DNA from: Pseudobutyrivibrio xylanivorans
GTDB lineage: Bacteria; Bacillota; Clostridia; Lachnospirales; Lachnospiraceae
Length of the DNA: 64,000 bases
Assembly: GCF_008935055.1 (NCBI RefSeq)
Contig: NZ_CP043028.1
Coordinates: 3,068,501-3,132,500 of the forward strand
Direction of reading: 5' to 3'
The translations under genes were made by a program, and so were the position numbers. Numbering within the stretch: position 1 is the first letter of the stretch; each line of letters begins with the position of its first letter. Below the pieces are notes generated by a model. It ran no database searches. It saw only the letters and a program-made list of their open reading frames with translations, and was not told where the DNA came from. This document shows positions 11,460 to 20,561 of the stretch, in pieces.

Positions 11460-12266
11460 TTAAATCATCCCTATCTTTTTTAAGGCGTTGTAGATGCCTT
11501 CGTCATCGAAGCCATCTGTGATGTTCTCTGCAGGAAACTGTGCTTTCAGTTCCATAGGTGCGTTGTCCATTAGAAAAGGCATCCCTACTGCCTTTAACAT
11601 CTCAATATCATTATAATGGTCTCCAAAGGCAATTGCATCATCTGGATTTATCCCCAGTTTATCACAGATGATTTTAACACTTTGCCCTTTCGTAACCCCC
11701 TTCTCCATAACCTCCACAAGGATATCTGATGACCTGACTATAGATAAAGATGGAAATCTTTTTCTAAGGCCAGCTTCTATCTCATCAGTTTTATCAGGAT
11801 TGCACATGCACAGTATCTTTCCTATCTCTGCCCCGTCAGGAAGGTCATCAACTGTACCCACTGTAGATTGAACCTCTACAATATTTTCCTCATTTATAAT
11901 CCTTGGGTCTGTCCTATTGTTTACTATCCAGCTATCCATGGAATATACATTCCAGGTGCAGTCAAATCCAGATGCTTCAACATAATCAATGATTTTTGCT
12001 GTGGTGTCTTTGCTGACGCCCTTGGAATAAATCACATTGCCATGCTCATCTAAAATCAATGCTCCACTGAAACATACAATAGGACAAATAAAATTGTATC
12101 TTCTAAAAAGAGGATATACTCCCGATGGTCCTCTGGCTGTCACTATAAAAAAGGGGATATCCCTTTTTTGCAAGCTTTTAACAGCCTCTAAGGTTCCATC
12201 AAGCATTCGATGGTTACTGTTTAAAAGTGTACCATCAATATCGCTAAATACAATCTGGTAACTCAT
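11460..12266 (-). CDS. HAD-IIB (Cof-type) sugar phosphatase
   Basis: A 268-residue cytoplasmic HAD phosphatase. Motif I is DIDGT (nucleophile D9, acid/base D11), motif II is the Thr of VTARG (T43), motif III is K193, and motif IV is GDHYND (D216, D220). A large C2 cap sits between motifs II and III, as in Cof/YidA proteins that dephosphorylate sugar phosphates. The gene is 8 nt downstream of the PfkB kinase and 18 nt upstream of the isomerase, so translation is closely coupled. In this operon it may relieve sugar-phosphate stress; the exact substrate cannot be read from sequence. Confidence 0.88.
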   Translation of the reverse strand: MSYQIVFSDIDGTLLNSNHRMLDGTLEAVKSLQKRDIPFFIVTARGPSGVYPLFRRYNFICPIVCFSGALILDEHGNVIYSKGVSKDTTAKIIDYVEASGFDCTWNVYSMDSWIVNNRTDPRIINEENIVEVQSTVGTVDDLPDGAEIGKILCMCNPDKTDEIEAGLRKRFPSLSIVRSSDILVEVMEKGVTKGQSVKIICDKLGINPDDAIAFGDHYNDIEMLKAVGMPFLMDNAPMELKAQFPAENITDGFDDEGIYNALKKIGMI

Positions 12267-12274
12267 AATGTCAC

Positions 12275-13258
12275 CTATTTACCAATCAATTCTTTTACAG
12301 CAGAAATCTCAGGCATAACCTTGAGAGCGCCCTTTACTCTTGTAATAAGTGAAGCAGCACCATTTGCAAATGTAAGCATTTCTGTAAGCTTTGCCTCATC
12401 AAAGTTTGCAAGTCCTGTCTCAAGGATATAGTGAATTACTGTTCCACAGAATGTATCTCCAGCACCTGTTGTCTCGATGGTCTTGTCAGAAAGGAATGGC
12501 TTAACATCTACGATTATTTCATCACCATTTCCATCTGCTCCATAGTAGAATGCACGGCTGCCTTCCTTGCCCATAGAAACAGTGATAAGAGGAATATTGT
12601 AGCTTTCACGAAGCTTGTGTACGCCAGCGTTGTAATCCTCTTCGCCTGTAAGCCACTGGATTTCATTATCAGAAATCTTCAGGTAATCACAATATTCCAT
12701 TCCTGCAAGAATCTGCTCCTTTGCCTCATCCAAACTGTTCCAAAGTGGCTCTCGAAGATTTGGATCAAAGGTGATAAGACAACCAGCCTTCTTTGCCTCC
12801 TCAAGGGCAAAAAGTGTAGCCTCTCTGACTGCTGAGTGAGTCATTGAAAGAGTTCCAAAGTGAAAAACCTTTGCCTGTTTAATCAGGTCAACCTTTACCT
12901 CGTTCTTTGTGAGCATCATATCGGCACCTGGGTTGCGATAGAAAGAAAAATCTCTATCACCATCTGGGAAGGTCTCAACAAAAGCTAATGTTGTTCTAGC
13001 CTCTTTATCAACAACTAAGCCCTCTGTGTTAATTCCAACCTCTTCAATTGTAGCCTTAAGCTTGTTACCGAAAATGTCATCTCCGACCTTTCCAATAAAG
13101 CCTACTGAATGATTGAATTTCTTCAGCATTGCCAATACATTACAAGGTGCTCCTCCTGGATTTGCCTCAAATAATGTGTTGCCTGTCGCAGACACTCCAT
13201 TATTTGTCATATCAATTAAAAGTTCACCTAATGCAACAACATCAATTGTTTTTTCCAC
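12275..13258 (-). CDS. PfkB-family sugar kinase, probable fructokinase
   Basis: A 327-residue ribokinase-like kinase. The N-terminal signature region GGAPCNVLAMLKKF (35-48) and the C-terminal signature TTGAGDTFCG (263-272, catalytic base D268) are intact. Overall it resembles bacterial fructokinases (ATP + fructose to fructose 6-phosphate). The start is GTG at 13258 with AGGAG 9-10 nt upstream. Its place beside an aldose-ketose isomerase suggests that the ketose formed is phosphorylated here and enters glycolysis. A hairpin separates it from the binding-protein gene, so its expression is probably lower than that of the transporter. Confidence 0.88.
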   Translation of the reverse strand: MEKTIDVVALGELLIDMTNNGVSATGNTLFEANPGGAPCNVLAMLKKFNHSVGFIGKVGDDIFGNKLKATIEEVGINTEGLVVDKEARTTLAFVETFPDGDRDFSFYRNPGADMMLTKNEVKVDLIKQAKVFHFGTLSMTHSAVREATLFALEEAKKAGCLITFDPNLREPLWNSLDEAKEQILAGMEYCDYLKISDNEIQWLTGEEDYNAGVHKLRESYNIPLITVSMGKEGSRAFYYGADGNGDEIIVDVKPFLSDKTIETTGAGDTFCGTVIHYILETGLANFDEAKLTEMLTFANGAASLITRVKGALKVMPEISAVKELIGK

Positions 13259-13285
13259 GATCTAACTCTCCTGACTAATTTATTT

Positions 13286-13313
13286 AGGGGAGCAGGGATG
13301 AGCCTGCTCCCCT
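13286..13313 (-). terminator. Intra-operon hairpin after the binding-protein gene
   Basis: A perfect 11-bp stem AGGGGAGCAGG/CCTGCTCCCCT with a 6-nt loop lies between the binding-protein stop and the kinase start. On the minus strand it is followed by AAATAAAT rather than a T-run. It therefore looks more like an mRNA-stabilising or partly terminating element that raises binding-protein output relative to the kinase. Confidence 0.6.
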
Positions 13314-13345
13314 ATTTTAAAGATGAAAAAGAAAATTGTTTCAGC

Positions 13346-14500
13346 TTACTTTAAAAGCTCTAATCTTGATGGATCATTTGCAAATACTTCCTTTGCATTG
13401 TCCTTTGTAACAACTACTGGTGGAAGCTCATAGATATTAACATCGATAACACCATTATCTGCTGTTACATCTGTTGAAGGCATTCCATTACCAGCCTGAA
13501 GTGAATCGATAATCTCGATTGTCTTAGCTACAAGATCCTGAGTTGGCTTTGCTACTGTAGAATACTGACGGCCTGACCATACCCACTCAACTGACTCGTT
13601 CTCAGCATCAAGACCAGAAACTACAGGGATATCCTGACCTGCGTTCTCGCAAGATGTGATGATTGCTCGAGCGATACCATCGTTAGGTGAAAGAACACCA
13701 TCGATTTCCTTGTCTGAGTAGAAACCAGAAATAAGTGAATCCATTCTCGACTGAGCCTTTGCATTGTCCCAATCAACAGTTGCGCACTGAGTAAAGTCTG
13801 TCTGACCTGATACTACTACTAATGTACCATCATCAATCTTTGGCTGCAACACTGACATAGCGCCCTTGAAGAAGTTAGGAGCGTTAGGATCAGCAGGGCC
13901 ACCACCGAAAAGCTCGATGTTGTATGGAGCCTCACCCTTTAATTCCTCAAGTCCCTGAAGAAGTGCCTGTGCCTGAAGCTCACCAGTCTTTACAGAACCA
14001 AACTGAACTACACCGTCAACACCTGTTGTGTTCTCAAGAAGTCGGTCATAACCGATTACATATACGCCAGCTTCCTTAGCCTGCTCAAGAACTGAACCAA
14101 GCTGTGAACCATCAACAGGTCCAACAACGATAACCTTTGCACCGTTCTCAATCATTGACTCGATCTGCTGTTGCTGCTGTGTAACCTTCTGGTCAGCAGC
14201 CTGAACGATTGGCTTGTAGCCAGCTTCCTCAAGCTGTGCTGTGAACATCTCCTCTGCCTCTTTCCAGTTCTGAGTTCCAAGCCATGGAAGAGATACACCA
14301 ATTGTTGCTCCCTCTTCAAATCCTGGGAATTCTGCTACTGTCGCGCTGTCATCTGTAGCAGCTGCTTCCTCTGTCTGAGCAGTTGTGTCTGCTGCTGTGT
14401 CTGTAGAAGCTGCCCCCTCTCTGCTTCCACCACATCCTGTTAATGTAGCAAGCGCCATTGTTGCTACCATCGCCATTGACAAAAGTGTTCTTTTTTTCAT
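13346..14500 (-). CDS. Sugar ABC transporter substrate-binding lipoprotein (ChvE/XylF-like)
   Basis: A 384-residue lipoprotein with lipobox LATLTGC (Cys23), an Ala/Thr-rich linker and a periplasmic-binding-protein type I fold of the ChvE/XylF group that binds monosaccharides. The start at 14500 (MKKRTLL) is chosen because AAGGAGG lies 8 nt upstream; the frame stays open further upstream but with no signal peptide there. It is the last of three transporter genes (ATPase, permease, binding protein), all under the ROK gene. It would capture the sugar outside the membrane. The substrate is not readable; xylose, arabinose, glucose, mannose or several sugars are possible. Confidence 0.9.
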   Translation of the reverse strand: MKKRTLLSMAMVATMALATLTGCGGSREGAASTDTAADTTAQTEEAAATDDSATVAEFPGFEEGATIGVSLPWLGTQNWKEAEEMFTAQLEEAGYKPIVQAADQKVTQQQQQIESMIENGAKVIVVGPVDGSQLGSVLEQAKEAGVYVIGYDRLLENTTGVDGVVQFGSVKTGELQAQALLQGLEELKGEAPYNIELFGGGPADPNAPNFFKGAMSVLQPKIDDGTLVVVSGQTDFTQCATVDWDNAKAQSRMDSLISGFYSDKEIDGVLSPNDGIARAIITSCENAGQDIPVVSGLDAENESVEWVWSGRQYSTVAKPTQDLVAKTIEIIDSLQAGNGMPSTDVTADNGVIDVNIYELPPVVVTKDNAKEVFANDPSRLELLK

Positions 14501-14567
14501 TAATACATCCTCCTTCTTTAAATACACTTTGTATGTGTAAGACTCTTTTGACTGAGTCGTACCCCCA

Positions 14568-15782
14568 TTATTTTGCTTCCTTGCTTGGGAAGAGACGTCC
14601 GATGATTGAGTTCTTTCCACTCTTCTTGTTGTAAACATCAAATGCTACAGCTGCAAGAAGTACGAAGCCCTTTATAACCTGTGTCTTATCAGCACCAACA
14701 CCCATGAGCATAAGTCCGTTGTTGAGCACTGCCATTACGAGACCACCGACGATTGTTGCAAGAATTGTTCCAACACCACCTGATACAGCAGCACCACCGA
14801 TGAATACAGATGCGATTGCATCCATCTCCCATGATGTACCATCAGCAGGACCTGCTGCTGTTGAACGTCCTACGAAAAGGATACCTGCAACAGCTGCAAG
14901 GAAAGACATGTTCATCATTGTAAGGAAATATGTTTTCTTAACATTTACACCAGATAAAGCTGCTGCGGCCTTGTTACCACCAACAGCATATACGTGACGA
15001 CCAAACTTGGTGCGCTGTGTAATGATGTGGTAAACAATTGTTAAAAGTAAAAGAATCAAACCTGGTACTGGGAAAGATGTTCCCACTCTTCCTGAACCAA
15101 AAAGATATGTAAAATATCCAATAATAATTGTCATAAGAACAATTCTTACAATCACTGCCCAGAAAGGAGTTACCTCAACTGCATTGTTCTTTGTGCTGTT
15201 GTATTTGCGAAGCTGTGCAACTGCAAAAGCTACAATTCCAATAATACCAAGTAAAAGTGTCGAGTTATTCATTCCTGTAAATGAAGGACCCCATTCAGGT
15301 AAGTAGCCTGCACCAAACCACTTCAATTCTTCTGGAGCTGGAACTGAAATTGAATGTGAAATCCAAATAACGCCACCACGGAAAATCATCATTCCACCAA
15401 GTGTTGTAATGAATCCAGGAATTCCTAGCTGTGAAAGGAAAAAGCCGTGCCATGCACCAGCAAGAAGACCGATTGCAAGTGCAATGAGAACTGCTACCCA
15501 CCAAGGCACATTGTAGTTTTTAGCTACCAGCGCCATTACCATTCCGGCGAAACCTGCCACCGATCCGACAGACAAGTCAATTTGTCCGATTACGATTACC
15601 ATAAGCATTCCAAGTGCAAGCACGAGGACGTATGCATTTCCTGATAATAGATTCTGGAAGTTTGATGATGTAAGCATTCTTCCTCCAGAAATCACATTAA
15701 AAATTAGTATCAATAAAGCTAAAGCAAGAACCATTGTGTATTGACGAAGGTCTCCGCCCAATACCTGTTTCACATATTTCAT
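14568..15782 (-). CDS. Monosaccharide ABC transporter permease (XylH/GguB-like)
   Basis: A 404-residue permease of the ribose/xylose (BPD_transp_2) family with about ten membrane segments and the family motif IGQIDLSVGSVAGFAG near residue 72. The length of about 400 fits the GguB/XylH subgroup rather than RbsC (about 320). The start at 15782 (MKYVKQ) has GGATGG upstream; a TTG seven codons earlier is unlikely. It pairs with the two-domain ATPase upstream and the lipoprotein downstream. Confidence 0.92.
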   Translation of the reverse strand: MKYVKQVLGGDLRQYTMVLALALLILIFNVISGGRMLTSSNFQNLLSGNAYVLVLALGMLMVIVIGQIDLSVGSVAGFAGMVMALVAKNYNVPWWVAVLIALAIGLLAGAWHGFFLSQLGIPGFITTLGGMMIFRGGVIWISHSISVPAPEELKWFGAGYLPEWGPSFTGMNNSTLLLGIIGIVAFAVAQLRKYNSTKNNAVEVTPFWAVIVRIVLMTIIIGYFTYLFGSGRVGTSFPVPGLILLLLTIVYHIITQRTKFGRHVYAVGGNKAAAALSGVNVKKTYFLTMMNMSFLAAVAGILFVGRSTAAGPADGTSWEMDAIASVFIGGAAVSGGVGTILATIVGGLVMAVLNNGLMLMGVGADKTQVIKGFVLLAAVAFDVYNKKSGKNSIIGRLFPSKEAK

Positions 15783-15807
15783 AATTATTCCATCCTTTCC
15801 CAATACC

Positions 15808-17346
15808 TTAAGAATTCGAAGTGATTGTCATCTTCTTCATCAGGCTTTCCTGATTTGCCTCACTGGCAAGAAGCTCACCTGTAATTGTGCCCTCAAAAAT
15901 TGTATAAATTCTATCAGCCATACCAAGCAGCTCCGGTAATTCAGAAGATACCAGAATAACTGCCTTCCCCTGGTCAGCCAACTGATGAATCAGCTTGTAG
16001 ATCTCGTACTTGGCACCAACATCAATACCTCTGGTTGGCTCGTCCAAAATCAAAACATCAGGCTCGGTGAACATCCATTTTGAAAGAACAACCTTCTGCT
16101 GATTTCCACCTGAAAGCGTTGTTACTCCAACATCTACACCTGCTGTTTTTATCTTTAAGGATTTTCTGTATTCCTCAGCTGCCGAAAGCTCCATATCAGG
16201 ACTTAAAAGACCATTCTTAGTAATCTTGTCAAGGTCAGCAGAAACTACTGTTTTCCTAATTGAATCCAAAAGATTTAGTCCAAGATTCTTTCTATCCTCT
16301 GGAACGTAAGCCAAACCATTTTTGATTGCCTGCTCCACTGAATTCAGCTTTACTTCACGGCCTTTAATCTTTACAGTTCCACTCTTGTAAATTCCATAGT
16401 TTTTTCCAAAGAGTGAACGCATAAGCTCTGTTCGTCCAGCACCCATCAGTCCAGCAAAACCTACAATCTCTCCAGCCCTAACGTTGAACTTAGAATTCTT
16501 GCAAACCATTCGACCTTCAACCTCAGGATCCTCAACACACCAGTTTTCAACCTCGAAGATAACCTCGCCAATCTTTGGCTCGTGCTCTGGGTATCGGTTC
16601 TCGATAGAACGACCAACCATTGACTTAATGATTTGGTCCTCATCAACCTTTCCGCCTTCAACATCATAGCTTTCGACTGTGTGACCATCTCGAATAACTG
16701 TAACCGCATCCGAAACATCTGCAATCTCATTAAGCTTGTGAGAAATCATGATACAGGTTATGCCCTTATCTCTAAGCCCCTTCATCAATTCAAGAAGGTT
16801 AGCCGAATCAGCTTCATTAAGTGCCGATGTAGGCTCATCCAAAATCAAAAGCTTAACATTCTTTGATAAAGCCTTCGCAATTTCTACAAGCTGCTGTTGT
16901 CCCACTCCTAAATGTTTGATTAATGTATCAGGATTGATGGTAAGACCTACCTTTTTTAGAATCTCACTGGTTCTGCGTCTTTCCTCAGGCCAGTCGATGA
17001 GTCCTCGCTTCGCAATCTCATTTCCCATGAAAATGTTTTCTGTGATTGAAAGCTCGGGAATCATCGTCAGCTCCTGATGGATAATTGCGATTCCAGCATT
17101 CTCTGATTCCTTGATGTTTTTGAATTTCATCTCCTTGCCCATATAGATGATTTTGCCATCATACGTGCCATGAGGATAAACACCAGATAGAACCTTCATC
17201 AGCGTGGATTTACCTGCACCATTCTCGCCGCAAATTGCGTGAATGGAACCCTGTCGAACTTCAAGAGTAACATCATCAAGTGCCTTTACTCCAGGAAATT
17301 CCTTTGTAATCCCCTGCATCTGAAGGATGTAAGAATTGTGTTCCAT
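15808..17346 (-). CDS. Monosaccharide ABC transporter ATP-binding protein (two ABC domains)
   Basis: A 512-residue tandem ATPase of the MglA/XylG/GguA type. Domain 1 has Walker [10 protein letters not shown] (40-48) and Walker [12 protein letters not shown]. Domain 2 has the ABC signature LSGGNQQKV and Walker [13 protein letters not shown]. As in other sugar importers of this class, the second Walker A-like region is degenerate (GLMGAGRTE). ATG at 17346 follows GGGAGG. The gene starts 44 nt after the ROK repressor stop and ends 25 nt before the permease start. Confidence 0.94.
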   Translation of the reverse strand: MEHNSYILQMQGITKEFPGVKALDDVTLEVRQGSIHAICGENGAGKSTLMKVLSGVYPHGTYDGKIIYMGKEMKFKNIKESENAGIAIIHQELTMIPELSITENIFMGNEIAKRGLIDWPEERRRTSEILKKVGLTINPDTLIKHLGVGQQQLVEIAKALSKNVKLLILDEPTSALNEADSANLLELMKGLRDKGITCIMISHKLNEIADVSDAVTVIRDGHTVESYDVEGGKVDEDQIIKSMVGRSIENRYPEHEPKIGEVIFEVENWCVEDPEVEGRMVCKNSKFNVRAGEIVGFAGLMGAGRTELMRSLFGKNYGIYKSGTVKIKGREVKLNSVEQAIKNGLAYVPEDRKNLGLNLLDSIRKTVVSADLDKITKNGLLSPDMELSAAEEYRKSLKIKTAGVDVGVTTLSGGNQQKVVLSKWMFTEPDVLILDEPTRGIDVGAKYEIYKLIHQLADQGKAVILVSSELPELLGMADRIYTIFEGTITGELLASEANQESLMKKMTITSNS

Positions 17347-17390
17347 AATAAAAATCCTCCCTTTATAAGCCAAAAGCGTTCTCCAGATTT

Positions 17391-18614
17391 CTACTTTGAA
17401 ACTAGATACTCGCTTGGTTTCCTAAGTACTTTGTCGGTGGCAATGGCCGCTGCACCGTAAAGCGTTGGATCAACAGTCAGCTTTGAGATTTTGATTTGAA
17501 CCTTACCGCTGATTTCAGGTATCACTCTCTCTTTGACTATTTTATTGATCGTTGGAAGAAGAAGATCTCCTCCCTGCGAAATGCTGTCCCCAATAACAAT
17601 TATTTCTGGGTCGTATGCATTGATAAGTGTCACACATCCGTATCCCAAATATTCAGCAATTTCTTCTGTCAGCTCCAGGGCTTTTTCATTGCCCTCCTTT
17701 GCTGCAAGGAAAACTCTGTTGCAAGCCTCCCATCTATTTTCATATTCTTCCTCAAACAATTCTGGAAGAATCTCTTCAGCCTTTTTTAATAATGCGTTTG
17801 CAGAACAGTAAAGCTCCAAACAACCTTTGTTCCCACATTCGCAAGCTGGCCCCTTTACATCAATACTGATGTGACCAATCTCACTGGCGATTCCCAAGTT
17901 TCCAAGAATCAATCTGTCGTGGTCGACTATTCCTGAGCCAACGCCTTCACCTGCTAAAAAGTATGCTAGGGAATTAATTGGTCTACCATGATTTCCAAAC
18001 CACCACTCTGCTAAGGCTCCTGCGTTGGCATCCTGCTCAATAAATACTGGCTTGTCAAATTCATTTTCAAACTCCTCTACAAAATTGACATTCTGCCAGC
18101 TAGGCATCTTGGTTACAAGTGCAATTCTTCCTTCCTTTCGAAGATAAGGACCCGGAACTGCAAAGCCTATCGCAACTACATTTTTGTATTTCTTAAGCAG
18201 ATCATGAATCTGCTTTTTCATTTCTACTACAACATCTGATGCGAACTCATCCAAACCGAATTCTGTCTCCTGCTGTGTGTAGACCTTTCCACGGATATCA
18301 AAAACTCCTATGGAAAATACGTGTCTTGAAAACTTCACACCGATTACAAGGTTTTTCTCAGCATTAAGTCTCAGACCGATTGAGCGTCGATTTCCTTCGC
18401 CCTTTACAAATCCAACCTCTGTAACAATTCCCATATCTATCAGAACTGCCACGATTTTTGTAATTGAGGCCTGTGTCAGGCCTGTAATCTTTGCAATGTC
18501 TGCTCTGGAGCAAACATCCATCTGCTGGAGAATTCTAACGATAGCGGAACGATTCATCTCCACAAGATCGCTAGTGTTGTTTCCAGCAACCTCTTTTATT
18601 TTTTTCATGTTCAT
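17391..18614 (-). CDS. ROK-family transcriptional repressor (XylR/NagC type)
   Basis: A 407-residue regulator. The N-terminal winged helix (about 20-75, [19 protein letters not shown]) is followed by a ROK sugar-kinase-like domain. The zinc-binding ROK signature [10 protein letters not shown] is intact. Such proteins repress sugar operons and release DNA on binding the sugar. It is the first gene of the transporter-kinase-isomerase operon and very likely controls it, including itself. AGGGG sits near two possible starts (18614 and 18608); either is plausible. Confidence 0.92.
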   Translation of the reverse strand: MNMKKIKEVAGNNTSDLVEMNRSAIVRILQQMDVCSRADIAKITGLTQASITKIVAVLIDMGIVTEVGFVKGEGNRRSIGLRLNAEKNLVIGVKFSRHVFSIGVFDIRGKVYTQQETEFGLDEFASDVVVEMKKQIHDLLKKYKNVVAIGFAVPGPYLRKEGRIALVTKMPSWQNVNFVEEFENEFDKPVFIEQDANAGALAEWWFGNHGRPINSLAYFLAGEGVGSGIVDHDRLILGNLGIASEIGHISIDVKGPACECGNKGCLELYCSANALLKKAEEILPELFEEEYENRWEACNRVFLAAKEGNEKALELTEEIAEYLGYGCVTLINAYDPEIIVIGDSISQGGDLLLPTINKIVKERVIPEISGKVQIKISKLTVDPTLYGAAAIATDKVLRKPSEYLVSK

Positions 18615-18984
18615 ACACCCCTAGGTTTGTACTTGAGCAATATTATGCTCATATTTTATTTGGCCAATTTGTCTTTCAAGTGTTAATTACTTAACACTGT
18701 TAATACATTAACTGTTTTTAATTTCACCGTCAATAAGGAAACTAGAATTAATTCACTTTTGTAAATAGTTACAGAAAATGATTTGTGATATTTCGTAGAA
18801 ACCGCATAAATACGGCATTTATGAGCCTTTTTGTGATTATCTTCCATGAAAACTAATCACAAATGCAACGAAAATTTAAGTAAAAAGAAAGGTCGATGTG
18901 AGCGTTTTACAACAACTCAATCATCAACCTAATCAATTAGTATTATTTTGTAGATGGTTTCGCAAAAAAATCCTGTTGACTTTT
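18615..18984. promoter_or_regulatory. Operator/promoter region upstream of the ROK operon with several inverted repeats
   Basis: This 370-nt gene-free stretch holds GAGCA-N6-TGCTC (18635-18650), AGTGTTAA-N4-TTAACACT (18679-18698), the overlapping GTTAAT-N2-ATTAAC (18699-18712), CATAAAT-N5-ATTTATG (18805-18823) and TTTGTGATTA-N14-TAATCACAAA (18830-18863). The TTAA-centred pair close to the ROK gene is the best candidate operator for the ROK repressor. A cre-like but imperfect TGTGAGCGTTTTACA is at 18897-18911. Confidence 0.55.
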
Positions 18985-20340
18985 TTAACGTGTTAGGTCC
19001 TTCACCCACTTATATTTCTTGTAGTGATAGAACACCCATGGCAGCTTGCCAACTTCATCTACGCATGTGCAGGCATAAACCATAAGCACTGGCCAGTGGA
19101 ACACAAAGGCTCCAAGCAAGGCTAATGGAACGGCCAGGCACCACATACATACGGCAAGACTATATACGTCAAATAAAGTATCACCACCGGCAGCAAACAC
19201 GCCATTGATAACAACAGTATTTATGCAGCGTCCTATCATGTATATGGACATTATAATCATCATTCCCACAAGATATGTTCTGGCTTTATCTGTCAAAATC
19301 ATGTAATTCACAACAAACGGAGTCACAAGCAAAACAACTGCGGTGGAGAAAAATCCAAGAAATACAGAAATCTTTGATACTCTTCCACCGTAAAGCTTAC
19401 CCTTTTCCAAATCACCAGAGCCTAGCTCATTTCCAATGACAATTCCTCCGGCAGCGCTGATACCATCACAGAGGCAGCACATTAGGTCACGTACTACAGC
19501 TGCTACAGAATTGGCTGCGGCGGCATCTGCACCCATATGTCCCATGATAGCTGTATAGGATGTGAAGCCTACGCCCCAGAACATAGCAGCCCCAGCAATA
19601 GGCAAACCACATTTCACATAATCCTTTGCAAGCATGGCGTCGTGTACAAGAAGGTCCTTAAATGTAGGATGTATGAAATCCTTTTGATAAGATGAAATAA
19701 CAGCCCCTAACAATTCGATTATACGGGCAAATAAAGTGGCATAAGCGGCACCTCTTGCACCCATGGCAGGAATGCCCATGAATCCAAAGATAAAAATGCC
19801 ATTTAAAATAATATTTATAATTACAGCACCAGAGCTTATGATTGCACATCTATCAGCATGGTCGGTAACACGCATCATTCCAAGATAACACTGCGACAAT
19901 CCTGTCAAAAGATAAGACCATCCGGCAATTCTTAGGTAGCTTGCGCCGATTGAAATCAAATCAGCATCTCCTGAAAATATTTGCATAAGATACGTAGGAA
20001 AGGCAATACAGGCTATAGCAAAAATTGCAGAAATTACAACAGCAATACGAATACTCATACCAAAGATTTTATGGATAGTTTCCTTATCGCCCTTGCCCCA
20101 GTACTGTGCGCCCAAAATCGAAATGGAGCCAGTAACTGCACAAAGCATCATATTTTGAATAAACTGGATTTGAGTGGCAAGAGAAACTGCCGCCATAGAA
20201 TTCTGCTCTACCCTGCCAAGCATTACAGCATCACAAGCTGCAACAAGTGCCAACATCAACGCCTGAAACGCAAGCGGTAAAGCCAAATTAAAAAGCCTCT
20301 TTAAGAAGGCTCTATCAGAAAACATTTTGTCTCTATTCAT
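18985..20340 (-). CDS. MATE-family multidrug/organic cation efflux protein
   Basis: A 451-residue membrane protein with about twelve hydrophobic segments and the two-fold MATE repeat. Members export drugs or metabolites in exchange for Na+ or H+. AAGGGGATGACTA precedes the ATG. It stands alone: the ROK operon lies downstream on the same strand after 370 nt, and an IS element starts 90 nt upstream of its start codon. The IS may therefore have altered its promoter. The substrate is unknown. Confidence 0.9.
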   Translation of the reverse strand: MNRDKMFSDRAFLKRLFNLALPLAFQALMLALVAACDAVMLGRVEQNSMAAVSLATQIQFIQNMMLCAVTGSISILGAQYWGKGDKETIHKIFGMSIRIAVVISAIFAIACIAFPTYLMQIFSGDADLISIGASYLRIAGWSYLLTGLSQCYLGMMRVTDHADRCAIISSGAVIINIILNGIFIFGFMGIPAMGARGAAYATLFARIIELLGAVISSYQKDFIHPTFKDLLVHDAMLAKDYVKCGLPIAGAAMFWGVGFTSYTAIMGHMGADAAAANSVAAVVRDLMCCLCDGISAAGGIVIGNELGSGDLEKGKLYGGRVSKISVFLGFFSTAVVLLVTPFVVNYMILTDKARTYLVGMMIIMSIYMIGRCINTVVINGVFAAGGDTLFDVYSLAVCMWCLAVPLALLGAFVFHWPVLMVYACTCVDEVGKLPWVFYHYKKYKWVKDLTR

Positions 20341-20561
20341 TAGTCATCCCCTTAACATTTATTTCAACTGTTATGATATATGAAAAAAGCTCCAGTGACT
20401 AGACTTTTCTAACCACAAAAGACGCAAAAAAAGGGGCTGTGAAAAAATGAGATAATCATTTTTTCCAGCTCCCTTTTTATATCATTTTTTGTGAGGTATG
20501 CTGTTTCTGGCAAAAATAGAGTATAATGCCCCTTTCCCCAAAAAACTACAAACTTTTTTGA

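Noticed and set aside
18897..18911. cre (CcpA) site in the ROK upstream region
   Set aside because: TGTGAGCGTTTTACA is one base longer than the consensus spacing and deviates at an arm position; too weak to call as a site.
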